Position numbers and translations under genes: made by a program | Assembly (NCBI GenBank): GCA_002694065.1 | Contig: NZKZ01000065.1 | Span: 1-12,177 of the forward strand | DNA from: Acidiferrobacter sp. | Lineage (GTDB): Bacteria > Pseudomonadota > Gammaproteobacteria > Arenicellales > UBA868 | Length of the DNA stretch: 12,177 nt | Direction of reading: 5' to 3' | Notes under the pieces: model-generated | The model's input: the letters and a program-made list of their open reading frames with translations, nothing else | Databases searched by the model: none | What the model was told of the DNA's origin: nothing | In this document: in pieces, positions 1 through 5,859 of the stretch | Layout of the letters: each line of letters opens with the position of its first letter | Position numbering within the stretch: position 1 is the first letter of the stretch

Positions 1-15
1 CAGGCATCTCACGCG

Positions 16-56
16 AAGGTACCCCATCCATCCGTATACGAAGCAAAGGGTACCCT
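16..56. repeat. cluster of three short palindromes
   Basis: GGTACC at 18-23, CGTATACG at 33-40 and AGGGTACCCT at 47-56 are each perfect palindromes with centres near 20.5, 36.5 and 51.5, so spaced 15-16 bases apart. The outer two share GGTACC. No gene is visible in 1-89. The cluster may be an operator array for a gene to the left of the window or a chance grouping. Confidence 0.4.
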
Positions 57-70
57 CTGAGCAGCATTTC

Positions 71-84
71 GTCTAACGCTAGAC
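71..84 (-). other. small inverted repeat just after the tRNA thiolase stop
   Basis: GTCTA and TAGAC are 5-base arms around a 4-base loop, beginning 5 bases past the minus-strand stop at 90-92. No T-rich run follows, so it is at best a weak mRNA 3' end structure, not a convincing terminator. Confidence 0.25.
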
Positions 85-89
85 TAGGA

Positions 90-1091
90 TCAGGAAGACT
101 CAGCCAGCCATTCCCTCATGGTGCATGACTGGCACACCTCGCGGCTCGTGATCTCGCCGCACCTTGCGCAGTTGTTCACCTCCTGCTTGGCATCGGGGTT
201 GGCTTCCCTGTGGAGCTCGCGGATCTGGTCCAGGGAGTGGAGGAGCCCGTGCCTGGCCCCCGGGGTCATCGACTCGAGGTTGGCCACGACCGACCTGCTC
301 TGCTGGCGCATGGCGCCGGGGGCGTGGGGGCATTCCCCGTGGTGGATCGGCAGGCCCGCGTGAAGCGCGTGGGCGTGGATCTCCTGCTCCGGGACCCACC
401 TGAGCGGCACGATCCTCGGCACTATCCCGTCGATCGGCGCCTTGGTGTGGGGGGCCAGCCTCACGGACCGGTCTATCTCGCCCTTCTGGAGGTTCATCAG
501 CACCGACTGGGCCATGTCATCGAGGTTGTGCCCTAGGGCCATCACGTCAGCATCGACCTTCTCGGCCAGCGCGTTCAGGCTCTGCCTGCGGAAGACCCCG
601 CAGTAGGAGCACGGCATCAGCCCGTTGGCCTCGACGTGCCTCTCCCCGATCTGCGGCATCACCTTGACGACCTCGTCCATCCTGCCGTAGCCCATCTCCT
701 CGTAGCTGAGGGTCTCGAACCTGACCCCGAGCGACTCGGCCAGCTCCCTGGCGAAGACCATCGAGGGTGCGCGGTAACCGTCTATCCCCTCGTCCACGCA
801 GCCCGCGATCAGCTCCACGTCCCTGCGCCTGCCGATGATGTCCGCCATCATCGAGAGGAGCACCGCGGAGTCCTTGCCCCCCGAGACGGCGACCAGGACC
901 CGGAAGGGCGTCCCGTCCTCCCTGCTCGCGTCCTTGGGGAGCTCCAGCTGGGACCTCAGCTCCTTGGAGGTCCTCTTCCGGACAGACTGCGCGAGGTGCT
1001 TGCCGCACAGGTGCTGCCCGCTGTACTCCTGGTGGACCAGGGCGGGCGACCTGCATCTGCTGCAGGGCTGGACCTCGATCGCCTCGTCCAT
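90..1091 (-). CDS. tRNA 2-thiolation enzyme, TtuA/NcsA (TIGR00269) family
   Basis: Cytosolic PP-loop ATPase that adenylates a tRNA uridine and replaces its 2-oxygen with sulfur, normally using a ubiquitin-like sulfur carrier. The 333-residue protein shows every landmark of the family: an N-terminal zinc finger (C10, C13, C29, H32), the PP-loop SGGKDS at 70-75, a CSYCG motif (C161, C164) and a later GECPH cysteine (C254) matching the three [4Fe-4S]/catalytic cysteines of TtuA, the GHNLDD motif near 187-192, and a C-terminal zinc finger (C308, C311, C320, C323). Length is normal. The ATG at 1091 has no clear Shine-Dalgarno sequence. An AT-rich element at 1132-1141 could serve as its promoter, shared with the divergent small gene. 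Whether it modifies U54 (TtuA, typical of thermophiles) or wobble U34 of Lys/Glu/Gln tRNAs (NcsA) cannot be read from the sequence; U34 is the likelier role if the host is a mesophile. Confidence 0.93.
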   Translation of the reverse strand: MDEAIEVQPCSRCRSPALVHQEYSGQHLCGKHLAQSVRKRTSKELRSQLELPKDASREDGTPFRVLVAVSGGKDSAVLLSMMADIIGRRRDVELIAGCVDEGIDGYRAPSMVFARELAESLGVRFETLSYEEMGYGRMDEVVKVMPQIGERHVEANGLMPCSYCGVFRRQSLNALAEKVDADVMALGHNLDDMAQSVLMNLQKGEIDRSVRLAPHTKAPIDGIVPRIVPLRWVPEQEIHAHALHAGLPIHHGECPHAPGAMRQQSRSVVANLESMTPGARHGLLHSLDQIRELHREANPDAKQEVNNCARCGEITSREVCQSCTMREWLAESS

Positions 1092-1131
1092 GGGAAGCCC
1101 CCGTGCTCAACAGGCTTGAACCCACCTCCGG

Positions 1132-1141
1132 TGAATTGATG
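1132..1141. promoter_or_regulatory. AT-rich core of the divergent promoter between the tRNA thiolase and small membrane protein genes
   Basis: The only AT-rich patch in the 73-base divergent gap, nearly self-complementary (TGAATTGA). Its centre is about 29 bases before the plus-strand ATG at 1165, fitting a leaderless transcript, and about 45 bases before the minus-strand ATG at 1091. Assigned by position and composition only. Confidence 0.35.
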
Positions 1142-1164
1142 CGCCCTCTCCGGGTCGACAGACC

Positions 1165-1410
1165 ATGGGAGAAGACTCTGCACTGCCCAACAGGACCGGT
1201 CCCGGCGGGAGGGCCTTCTCCTCCTGGTTCGACAGGATCGCCCTGGTATCGCTAGCCGCCGCGGGGGTCTACTTCGCCCCGGGGGCGGCGTCCGCCATGG
1301 AGCCGTGGCTGGGCGGCTGGTCGCTGGCCGCCACCGGTTGCGGGCTCGCCGTCGTGGTGCCCATGGTGGCCACCACGCTGGGCAAGATGTACGTCAGGGC
1401 CAGGGCCTGA
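1165..1410 (+). CDS. small two-helix membrane protein, unknown function
   Basis: An 81-residue protein I do not recognise. After a polar, glycine-rich start (about 1-22) it has two hydrophobic segments, about 24-44 and 50-72, joined by a short turn containing MEPW, and ends in a basic tail (KMYVRARA). That pattern suggests a hairpin in the membrane with few exposed residues. Support for a real gene: all five arginines use AGG, the codon favoured by the neighbours; it fills the gap between two minus-strand genes; and its TGA ends exactly one base before the stop of the convergent gene. No Shine-Dalgarno precedes the ATG, but TGAATTGA lies about 29 bases upstream, as expected for a leaderless archaeal transcript. 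No homology can be claimed. Confidence 0.65.
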   Translation: MGEDSALPNRTGPGGRAFSSWFDRIALVSLAAAGVYFAPGAASAMEPWLGGWSLAATGCGLAVVVPMVATTLGKMYVRARA

Positions 1411-2607
1411 TCAGGGTCGCAGCCTCGCGATCCCGGTCTCCACGTAGCCGGAGACCGTCTGCCAGGGTATCACGAACCTCAGCCCGGCTACAGCCGCGAT
1501 GAACAGGCCCGCGGAGATCACCTTCCCGTAGGTCATCTGCAGCTCCAGCGACTCCTTGACCTGCCCGGTCCACTGGGTTCCCTCCAGGATCCCGACCACG
1601 GATATCATCAGGTCGTCGAAGGCGAGGGCGAGGGCGGTGGTGATGGCGACAAGCACCAGGACGACGCCTATCTGGGCGAGGTGGGAGTTGACCACGTTGT
1701 TGAACTGGCGCACGTAGTGCTGGTCCCTCTTGGACTCCTCGGGCAGGGAGACGGCGTACTCCAGGTGCACTATGGCCGCGGAGCCGGACTCCATGAACAG
1801 CAGCAGCAGGATCGCGATCCCCAGCAGGGAGCTCGCCAGCGGGGACACGAGACCCCCGTACATCGTCCCCTCTCCTATCTGCGTCGGGAGCGGGCTCAGC
1901 CCCACGTCCACCTCCGAGACTATCGGCTCGAAGGTCAGGATGGCGTGGAACGCGATGACGATGATGTAGTAGCCGACCGCCCAGGTGATCGCCCTCTTGG
2001 ACAGCCCCCAGATCCCCACCAGCCCGGCTAGCACGGGGGCGAACACGATGCCCAGGAAGATCAGCTCGAACGCGAGGCCCAGGGGCGCGAACAGGTCCCC
2101 CATGTGGTTCAGCGAGTCGCTGCCGTTCCAAGGGAAGTGGAAGCCGTTCCTGAACGTGGCGATGACCCAGTTGAATGTGAACGGCACTATCGCCCAGACG
2201 GCGATGAAGGCGCCGAACCCCTGCTTCACCCTGGTCTGGGTCCTGTGGGTCGCGATCCAGTAGCGGTCGATGGCGACGGTGGCGGCGACGCAGAGGACGA
2301 GCGGCCCGATCATGGAGGCCAGGCCGGTCTGGTTCACCCCCAGCAGGAAGTCCGGTATCAGGAGCCCGTCCCTGTTGTCCAGCCAGATCAGGCCCCTCGT
2401 GTGCTCGTAGGACGGGCACCAGCTCGTCTCGCTGTGGTCCAGGACGAACTGCTCGCTGCACGGCCCGAAGATCTCGCTCATCCTCCTCAGCAGGAGGAGC
2501 AGGGAGCCCGTCGAGACCAGCTGCAGGACGAGGATCTGCCACTTCCTCCTCAGCAGGGGGAGGTGGAGGGTCTCGGTGGTCTCGGCCTCCTTCTTGTCCA
2601 GCTCCAT
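1411..2607 (-). CDS. polytopic membrane protein, third gene of the DUF4350-DUF58 operon
   Basis: A 398-residue integral membrane protein without a family I recognise. Counted from the ATG it has about eight hydrophobic segments, near 24-41, 94-114, 131-151, 173-199, 205-226, 253-274, 311-331 and 362-380. The first is followed by an approximately 50-residue loop holding two cysteines (in FGPCSEQ and SWCPSYEH) that could form a disulfide if external. A charged cytosolic-looking loop (EESKRDQHYVRQF) sits between helices six and seven. The ATG at 2607 is preferred because GGTGAG lies 5 bases upstream; an in-frame GTG at 2619 would add four residues and overlap the DUF58 stop (2612-2614). It is the last gene of the operon and is probably translationally coupled to DUF58. 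Its stop abuts that of the convergent small gene, leaving no room for a separate terminator. Function unknown; it may be a membrane partner of the DUF58 and DUF4350 proteins. Confidence 0.8.
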   Translation of the reverse strand: MELDKKEAETTETLHLPLLRRKWQILVLQLVSTGSLLLLLRRMSEIFGPCSEQFVLDHSETSWCPSYEHTRGLIWLDNRDGLLIPDFLLGVNQTGLASMIGPLVLCVAATVAIDRYWIATHRTQTRVKQGFGAFIAVWAIVPFTFNWVIATFRNGFHFPWNGSDSLNHMGDLFAPLGLAFELIFLGIVFAPVLAGLVGIWGLSKRAITWAVGYYIIVIAFHAILTFEPIVSEVDVGLSPLPTQIGEGTMYGGLVSPLASSLLGIAILLLLFMESGSAAIVHLEYAVSLPEESKRDQHYVRQFNNVVNSHLAQIGVVLVLVAITTALALAFDDLMISVVGILEGTQWTGQVKESLELQMTYGKVISAGLFIAAVAGLRFVIPWQTVSGYVETGIARLRP

Positions 2608-2611
2608 GTCC

Positions 2612-3865
2612 TCACCCACCCCTCGACTGCAGGATCGCCTGTGACAGCTCTATGTCAGGCATCCAGTCGACCACCGTCGCCCCGAAGCCCGACACGGCCG
2701 TGAGCCTGTTCTGCCTCTCCAGCTTCAGGACCTCGTAGGCCATCCTGGGGATCCGGCTGACCAGCCTCTCCAGGTCGACGCTGCTCGGCGAGAGGACGAT
2801 GACTGAGTGGCCGTTTCCAGACAGGCCCCTGATCGCGGGTAGCGTGGTCCCGTCCCCCTCGAGGCTGCTGATGATGAAGACAGGGGAGCCCCTGCTGATC
2901 CTCGGGGCCAGGGAGTTCGTGACCGCCTGCAGCGGCATCGAGCCCCCCGGCGAGACCGAGGCGAGGCGGCTCAGTATCTTGTACTGCTGCTTGTCTCCGG
3001 TGTCCGCGGGGAGGAAGTCCATCCTTTCCCCGTAGGTGACCATCGCCACGGAGTCCTTCCTCTTCAGGAAGTGGCTCCCTATCGAGGCCGCTGCCGACGC
3101 CCCCATCTCCAGGGGGTTCTTCAGGACGGTCCCGATCCTGCTGACCTCCCTGGTGTCCAGGATGATGAATATGTCAGTGACGGCGTCCCTGGTCTTCTGG
3201 TTGACCATCAGGTCGCCGGTCCTGGCGAAGGCCTTCCAGTTGATCGACCGGAGGGAGTCCGTCGACAGGTACTCCCTGAGCGAGTAGAACTCCATCCCGG
3301 GGCCCGGGGTCCTGAGGGTGGTGGCGCCGGTGTACATCTTCGGCACGTCTGCCCTCAGCATCGCGTCCTCGATGTCCCTGACCTGCGGGAAAACCGTGAT
3401 GTCGCAGATGTCCTCGATCTTCGACTCGTTGACGAAGAGGCCGAAGGCGTTCCTGTACCTCACTGAGATCGGGCCGATGGAGTAGTGCCCCCGGAGCGGG
3501 CATCGCAGCATGTAGTCGATCTTGGTCGTCTGGCCGGGACCTAGGTTCAGCCGGATCTGGTTGGTGCCCCTCCTGATCTTCATCTCGTGGGGGACGTTGT
3601 CGAAGACGTCGAGCTGCTGCGTCCTCCTGTAGGACTTGTTGGTGATTGTCAGGGACACCTCCACCAGGTCGCCCTTGTACACGTTGGAGTGCGGCACGAC
3701 CCTGGTGATCTCCAGCTCGGACTGGCCCGAGATCCAGCCGTTGATTGAGATGAAGGAGATGAAGGTGAGCCCGATGATCATCATCTGGAAGTTCGAGATC
3801 ATCATCCCGACCAGGATCAGGCTGACGCCGCCTGCGAGCATGATGGCGGCCTTCCTAGTCCACAA
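2612..3865 (-). CDS. DUF58 family membrane-anchored protein, von Willebrand A-like
   Basis: A 417-residue DUF58 protein. Two N-terminal hydrophobic segments (about 7-24 and 27-45) are followed by a beta-rich region (about 50-160, starting SELEITRVVP) and then the DUF58 signature: GMEFYSLREY at 190-199, SINWKAFAR at 207-215 and a vWA-like fold beginning DIFIILDTRE at 231-240. In most family members the metal-binding loop reads DxSxS; here the aspartate (D237) is followed by TREVS, so the site looks degenerate. DUF58 proteins are usually encoded with MoxR AAA ATPases and are thought to act in assembly or maturation of envelope or metal-dependent complexes. The start is TTG at 3865, 5 bases after a GGGGGTGGG ribosome binding site. 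It overlaps the end of the upstream DUF4350 gene by 11 bases, which implies coupled translation. No MoxR gene is adjacent. Confidence 0.9.
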   Translation of the reverse strand: MWTRKAAIMLAGGVSLILVGMMISNFQMMIIGLTFISFISINGWISGQSELEITRVVPHSNVYKGDLVEVSLTITNKSYRRTQQLDVFDNVPHEMKIRRGTNQIRLNLGPGQTTKIDYMLRCPLRGHYSIGPISVRYRNAFGLFVNESKIEDICDITVFPQVRDIEDAMLRADVPKMYTGATTLRTPGPGMEFYSLREYLSTDSLRSINWKAFARTGDLMVNQKTRDAVTDIFIILDTREVSRIGTVLKNPLEMGASAAASIGSHFLKRKDSVAMVTYGERMDFLPADTGDKQQYKILSRLASVSPGGSMPLQAVTNSLAPRISRGSPVFIISSLEGDGTTLPAIRGLSGNGHSVIVLSPSSVDLERLVSRIPRMAYEVLKLERQNRLTAVSGFGATVVDWMPDIELSQAILQSRGG

Positions 3866-5525
3866 CTTGGCCCACCCCCGTACCGGACTCTCCCCACTCC
3901 TTGATCCTCCTGACGACCCCGACCAGCTCGTCGGGGCTGTAGCTCCTCTCCTCGAAGATGAACCTGACCAGGACCGGGTCGCGGATCAGGCCCTGGAGCT
4001 GCGATGCCGGCAGGGCCTCGAACTCCTCCCTGGTCAGGGCGTTGATGTTCCTGACCCTGGTCAGCAGGACCTGCCGGATCTTCTCCGGCTCCTGGTAGTA
4101 CTTGTACCTCTCAGCGTCCCCGAACCCGTAGTAGACGACCCTGAAGACGTGCCTCCAGTCCTCCGGGTCCTGCTTCCTGATCAGGACAGCCTCCAGCATG
4201 ATGAAGAGGAACAGGAAAAGGATCAGCATGGCCATCCAGTCGTTGGTGAAGTAGATCAGGAGGTAGTAGAGCAGGTTGTAGGTGTCCCCGAAGATGGTGG
4301 GCTGCTGGTGCCGGCTCTCGTCGAAGATGACCAGCGCGTTTTCACCGGGCCCGGTGCTGTTGTCATCCAGGATAAGCGCCTCCGCGACCACGTCCAGTAT
4401 CCACTTCCGGTTGTCGTTCTCGGGGACGAGCCCGAGGTAGCTGGACTCGAAGTCCGGGTCGTATATCGAGTTGATCAGGACCGATCCATCCGAGATGAAG
4501 TGGACCCTGCCGGCGTCCGAGTCCCTGCAGAGGATGACCTCGCAGTACCTGACGTAGACCGGGAAGGGCCCCTGCTCGTCGCCCATCACCCCGAATGCGG
4601 CGAGGTTCCCCACCGTGTAGTTCCCGTCGCCGTTATTGTCTATCCACGAGTCCTGGGTCGTCTTCGCGATGACGTACCTGTTCTCCGCCGGGTTGTAGGA
4701 GGTCGCCTTCTCGAAGGCCGAGGGCGTGTTCGTGAGTATGTTGTAGTCCTGGGACCAGTCCCACCGGGGGCTGTTCGTCTGCTGGTCGTTGCCCAGGAAC
4801 CTGTGGGCGCACAGGCCGGAGGCGGAGGCGGTGACGAAGCTCGCGCCCACGCCCGGGTCGCTGGGGGCGTCGTCCAGGATGTCGATCACCCCGTCCCCGT
4901 CGGTGTCCCTAAGGCACGGGTTCACCCCGTCCTGCATCCCCTGCGCGGAGGTGAAGTTGAACGCGGCGGTGGTGTTCACCCAGACGAAGTCTGCCCCCAG
5001 GTCGTTGTCGTAGCTGTAGTCCGCGTACAGCCTGTGGTTCGTGTAATCGAGCCCGAAGTCGGCAGCGAGGTTGCTGGAGTAGCCGAAGTCATCCATCAGG
5101 ATGACCGTGCCCCCCCTCTCCACGAACTCCCTTATCGCTACGATCTCGGAGGAGGTGTACCCGTCCCCCTCGGAGAACTGCACGATGTCGTCCCCGCCGG
5201 TGAACCGCGGGAGGGAGATGGTGTCCCTCTCCACCCCCGAGATCACGAAAACGGTCTCCTCCGGGTGGTCGAGGTCCGCGAGCAGCAGGGGGCTGGAGAC
5301 CAGGGCGGTGGTCTCGACGCCCATCACGTTGAGGTCCTCCCTGAACGACCCGAGGTCGTTCCACTCGTCCCCGTAGGCCGATTGGTGGGTCTGCCCCGGC
5401 ACGACGTAGGTGAACGCTATTGTCAGGATAAGGAGGGACAGCACCGCCCAGAAAGATGCCTGCAGGGCGACCCTCCTGTTCCTCCTGGACTCGAAGAAAG
5501 TAGTGAGTCGTTTCCAGTCAACCAT
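3855..5525 (-). CDS. DUF4350-type exported membrane protein with calcium-loop-like insertions
   Basis: About 556 residues from the ATG. A basic N-terminus (ESRRNRR) leads into one hydrophobic helix (about 24-43), so the large middle part is probably outside the cell. That part starts with the DUF4350-like fold: GGDD, then IREFVERGGTVILMDD near 131-145. It carries two acidic loops, DTDGDG at 207-212 and DNNGDG at 296-301, resembling thrombospondin type 3/EF-like calcium sites. FDESRHQ (401-407) precedes a second membrane segment (about 415-450). A charged tail of about 100 residues, presumably cytosolic, follows. I chose the ATG at 5525; an in-frame TTG at 5543 would add six residues using unusual codons. 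It is the first gene of a three-gene operon and overlaps DUF58. The DUF4350 assignment comes from fold-typical motifs and from the DUF58 neighbour. Biochemical function unknown. Confidence 0.82.
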   Translation of the reverse strand: MVDWKRLTTFFESRRNRRVALQASFWAVLSLLILTIAFTYVVPGQTHQSAYGDEWNDLGSFREDLNVMGVETTALVSSPLLLADLDHPEETVFVISGVERDTISLPRFTGGDDIVQFSEGDGYTSSEIVAIREFVERGGTVILMDDFGYSSNLAADFGLDYTNHRLYADYSYDNDLGADFVWVNTTAAFNFTSAQGMQDGVNPCLRDTDGDGVIDILDDAPSDPGVGASFVTASASGLCAHRFLGNDQQTNSPRWDWSQDYNILTNTPSAFEKATSYNPAENRYVIAKTTQDSWIDNNGDGNYTVGNLAAFGVMGDEQGPFPVYVRYCEVILCRDSDAGRVHFISDGSVLINSIYDPDFESSYLGLVPENDNRKWILDVVAEALILDDNSTGPGENALVIFDESRHQQPTIFGDTYNLLYYLLIYFTNDWMAMLILFLFLFIMLEAVLIRKQDPEDWRHVFRVVYYGFGDAERYKYYQEPEKIRQVLLTRVRNINALTREEFEALPASQLQGLIRDPVLVRFIFEERSYSPDELVGVVRRIKEWGESGTGVGQVVD

Positions 5526-5545
5526 TCGAGGCCCCCAAGGCAATA

Positions 5546-5561
5546 CGGGCTGTCGAGCCCG
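5546..5561. promoter_or_regulatory. inverted repeat in the DUF4350 operon promoter, possible operator
   Basis: CGGGCT and AGCCCG are perfect 6-base arms separated by GTCG. The element sits between the TATA-like box and the inferred transcript start, where a bound repressor would block polymerase. A 6-base GC-rich repeat can arise by chance in such DNA, so this is a candidate only. Confidence 0.35.
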
Positions 5562-5566
5562 AACCT

Positions 5567-5576
5567 CATTTTATGA
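5567..5576 (-). promoter_or_regulatory. TATA-like box of the DUF4350-DUF58 operon
   Basis: The minus strand reads TCATAAAATG in an otherwise GC-rich 83-base gap. A transcript start about 27 bases downstream would fall near 5545, about 20 bases before the ATG at 5525. An inverted repeat (5546-5561) lies between box and predicted start. No ribosome binding site precedes the gene, which fits a very short leader. Confidence 0.5.
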
Positions 5577-5608
5577 CCGTTATGCGACCCTGAACGGCGT
5601 TGCATCGG

Positions 5609-5851
5609 CTATCTGGAGAGTTCCACTACCGTCCCCACGCTGGCGACTTCCTCCACGGGGACGGAAAGCAGCCCCTCGGTTGTGGGCCACGGGAGCTCGT
5701 TCGGGTCTATCCCCGACTCGGTGACCACCAGCAGGGAGACTATGCTCCCGGTGTCCATGTCGATGCTGAAGTCGGCGAGGTGCCCGAGCAGGTCCCCGGC
5801 CGCGTCGACCACCTTCCTGGTCAGGATCTCTTGCCCGAAAGTCGTCCTCAT
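5609..5851 (-). CDS. PRC-barrel domain protein
   Basis: An 80-residue single-domain PRC-barrel protein. The fold is recognised by the pattern around VVDAAGDLLGHLADFSIDMD, then TGSIVSLLVV, and a closing beta-strand region ending in VPVEEVASVGTVVELSR. PRC-barrels are small beta domains found in RNA-processing proteins (RimM), photosynthetic reaction centres and many stand-alone archaeal proteins; the stand-alone form has no settled function. The ATG at 5851 is preferred because GAGGG, 5 bases upstream, is a good ribosome binding site. A TTG at 5863 would overlap the cdc48 stop (TTGA) and add four residues. It follows cdc48 by 8 bases and is surely co-transcribed with it. I recall this cdc48-PRC-barrel pairing from other euryarchaea, so a role linked to Cdc48 is a reasonable but untested inference. 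Confidence 0.85.
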   Translation of the reverse strand: MRTTFGQEILTRKVVDAAGDLLGHLADFSIDMDTGSIVSLLVVTESGIDPNELPWPTTEGLLSVPVEEVASVGTVVELSR

Positions 5852-5859
5852 CCTATCCC

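Noticed and set aside
1092..1141. Minus-strand GGTGGGTTCAAGCC resembling the T-loop end of a tRNA
   Set aside because: The flanking bases do not form a T-stem, and no acceptor, D or anticodon arm can be folded around it.
1394..2542. A 382-codon minus-strand frame overlapping the eight-helix protein in another frame
   Set aside because: Arginine, glycine and alanine-rich composition without hydrophobic periodicity, whereas the chosen frame gives clean membrane helices and a good ribosome binding site.
1165..2619. Shared N-terminus MGED in the small membrane protein and in the GTG-start version of the eight-helix protein
   Set aside because: Similarity ends after four residues, and the GTG start is itself less likely than the downstream ATG; judged coincidence.
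3636..5576. A 646-codon open frame on the plus strand antisense to the DUF4350 and DUF58 genes
   Set aside because: Its product is a low-complexity mix of V, D, P, R, L and G typical of the reverse complement of GC-rich coding DNA. It spans two genuine overlapping genes, one of which carries clear DUF58 motifs, and it shows no domain of its own.
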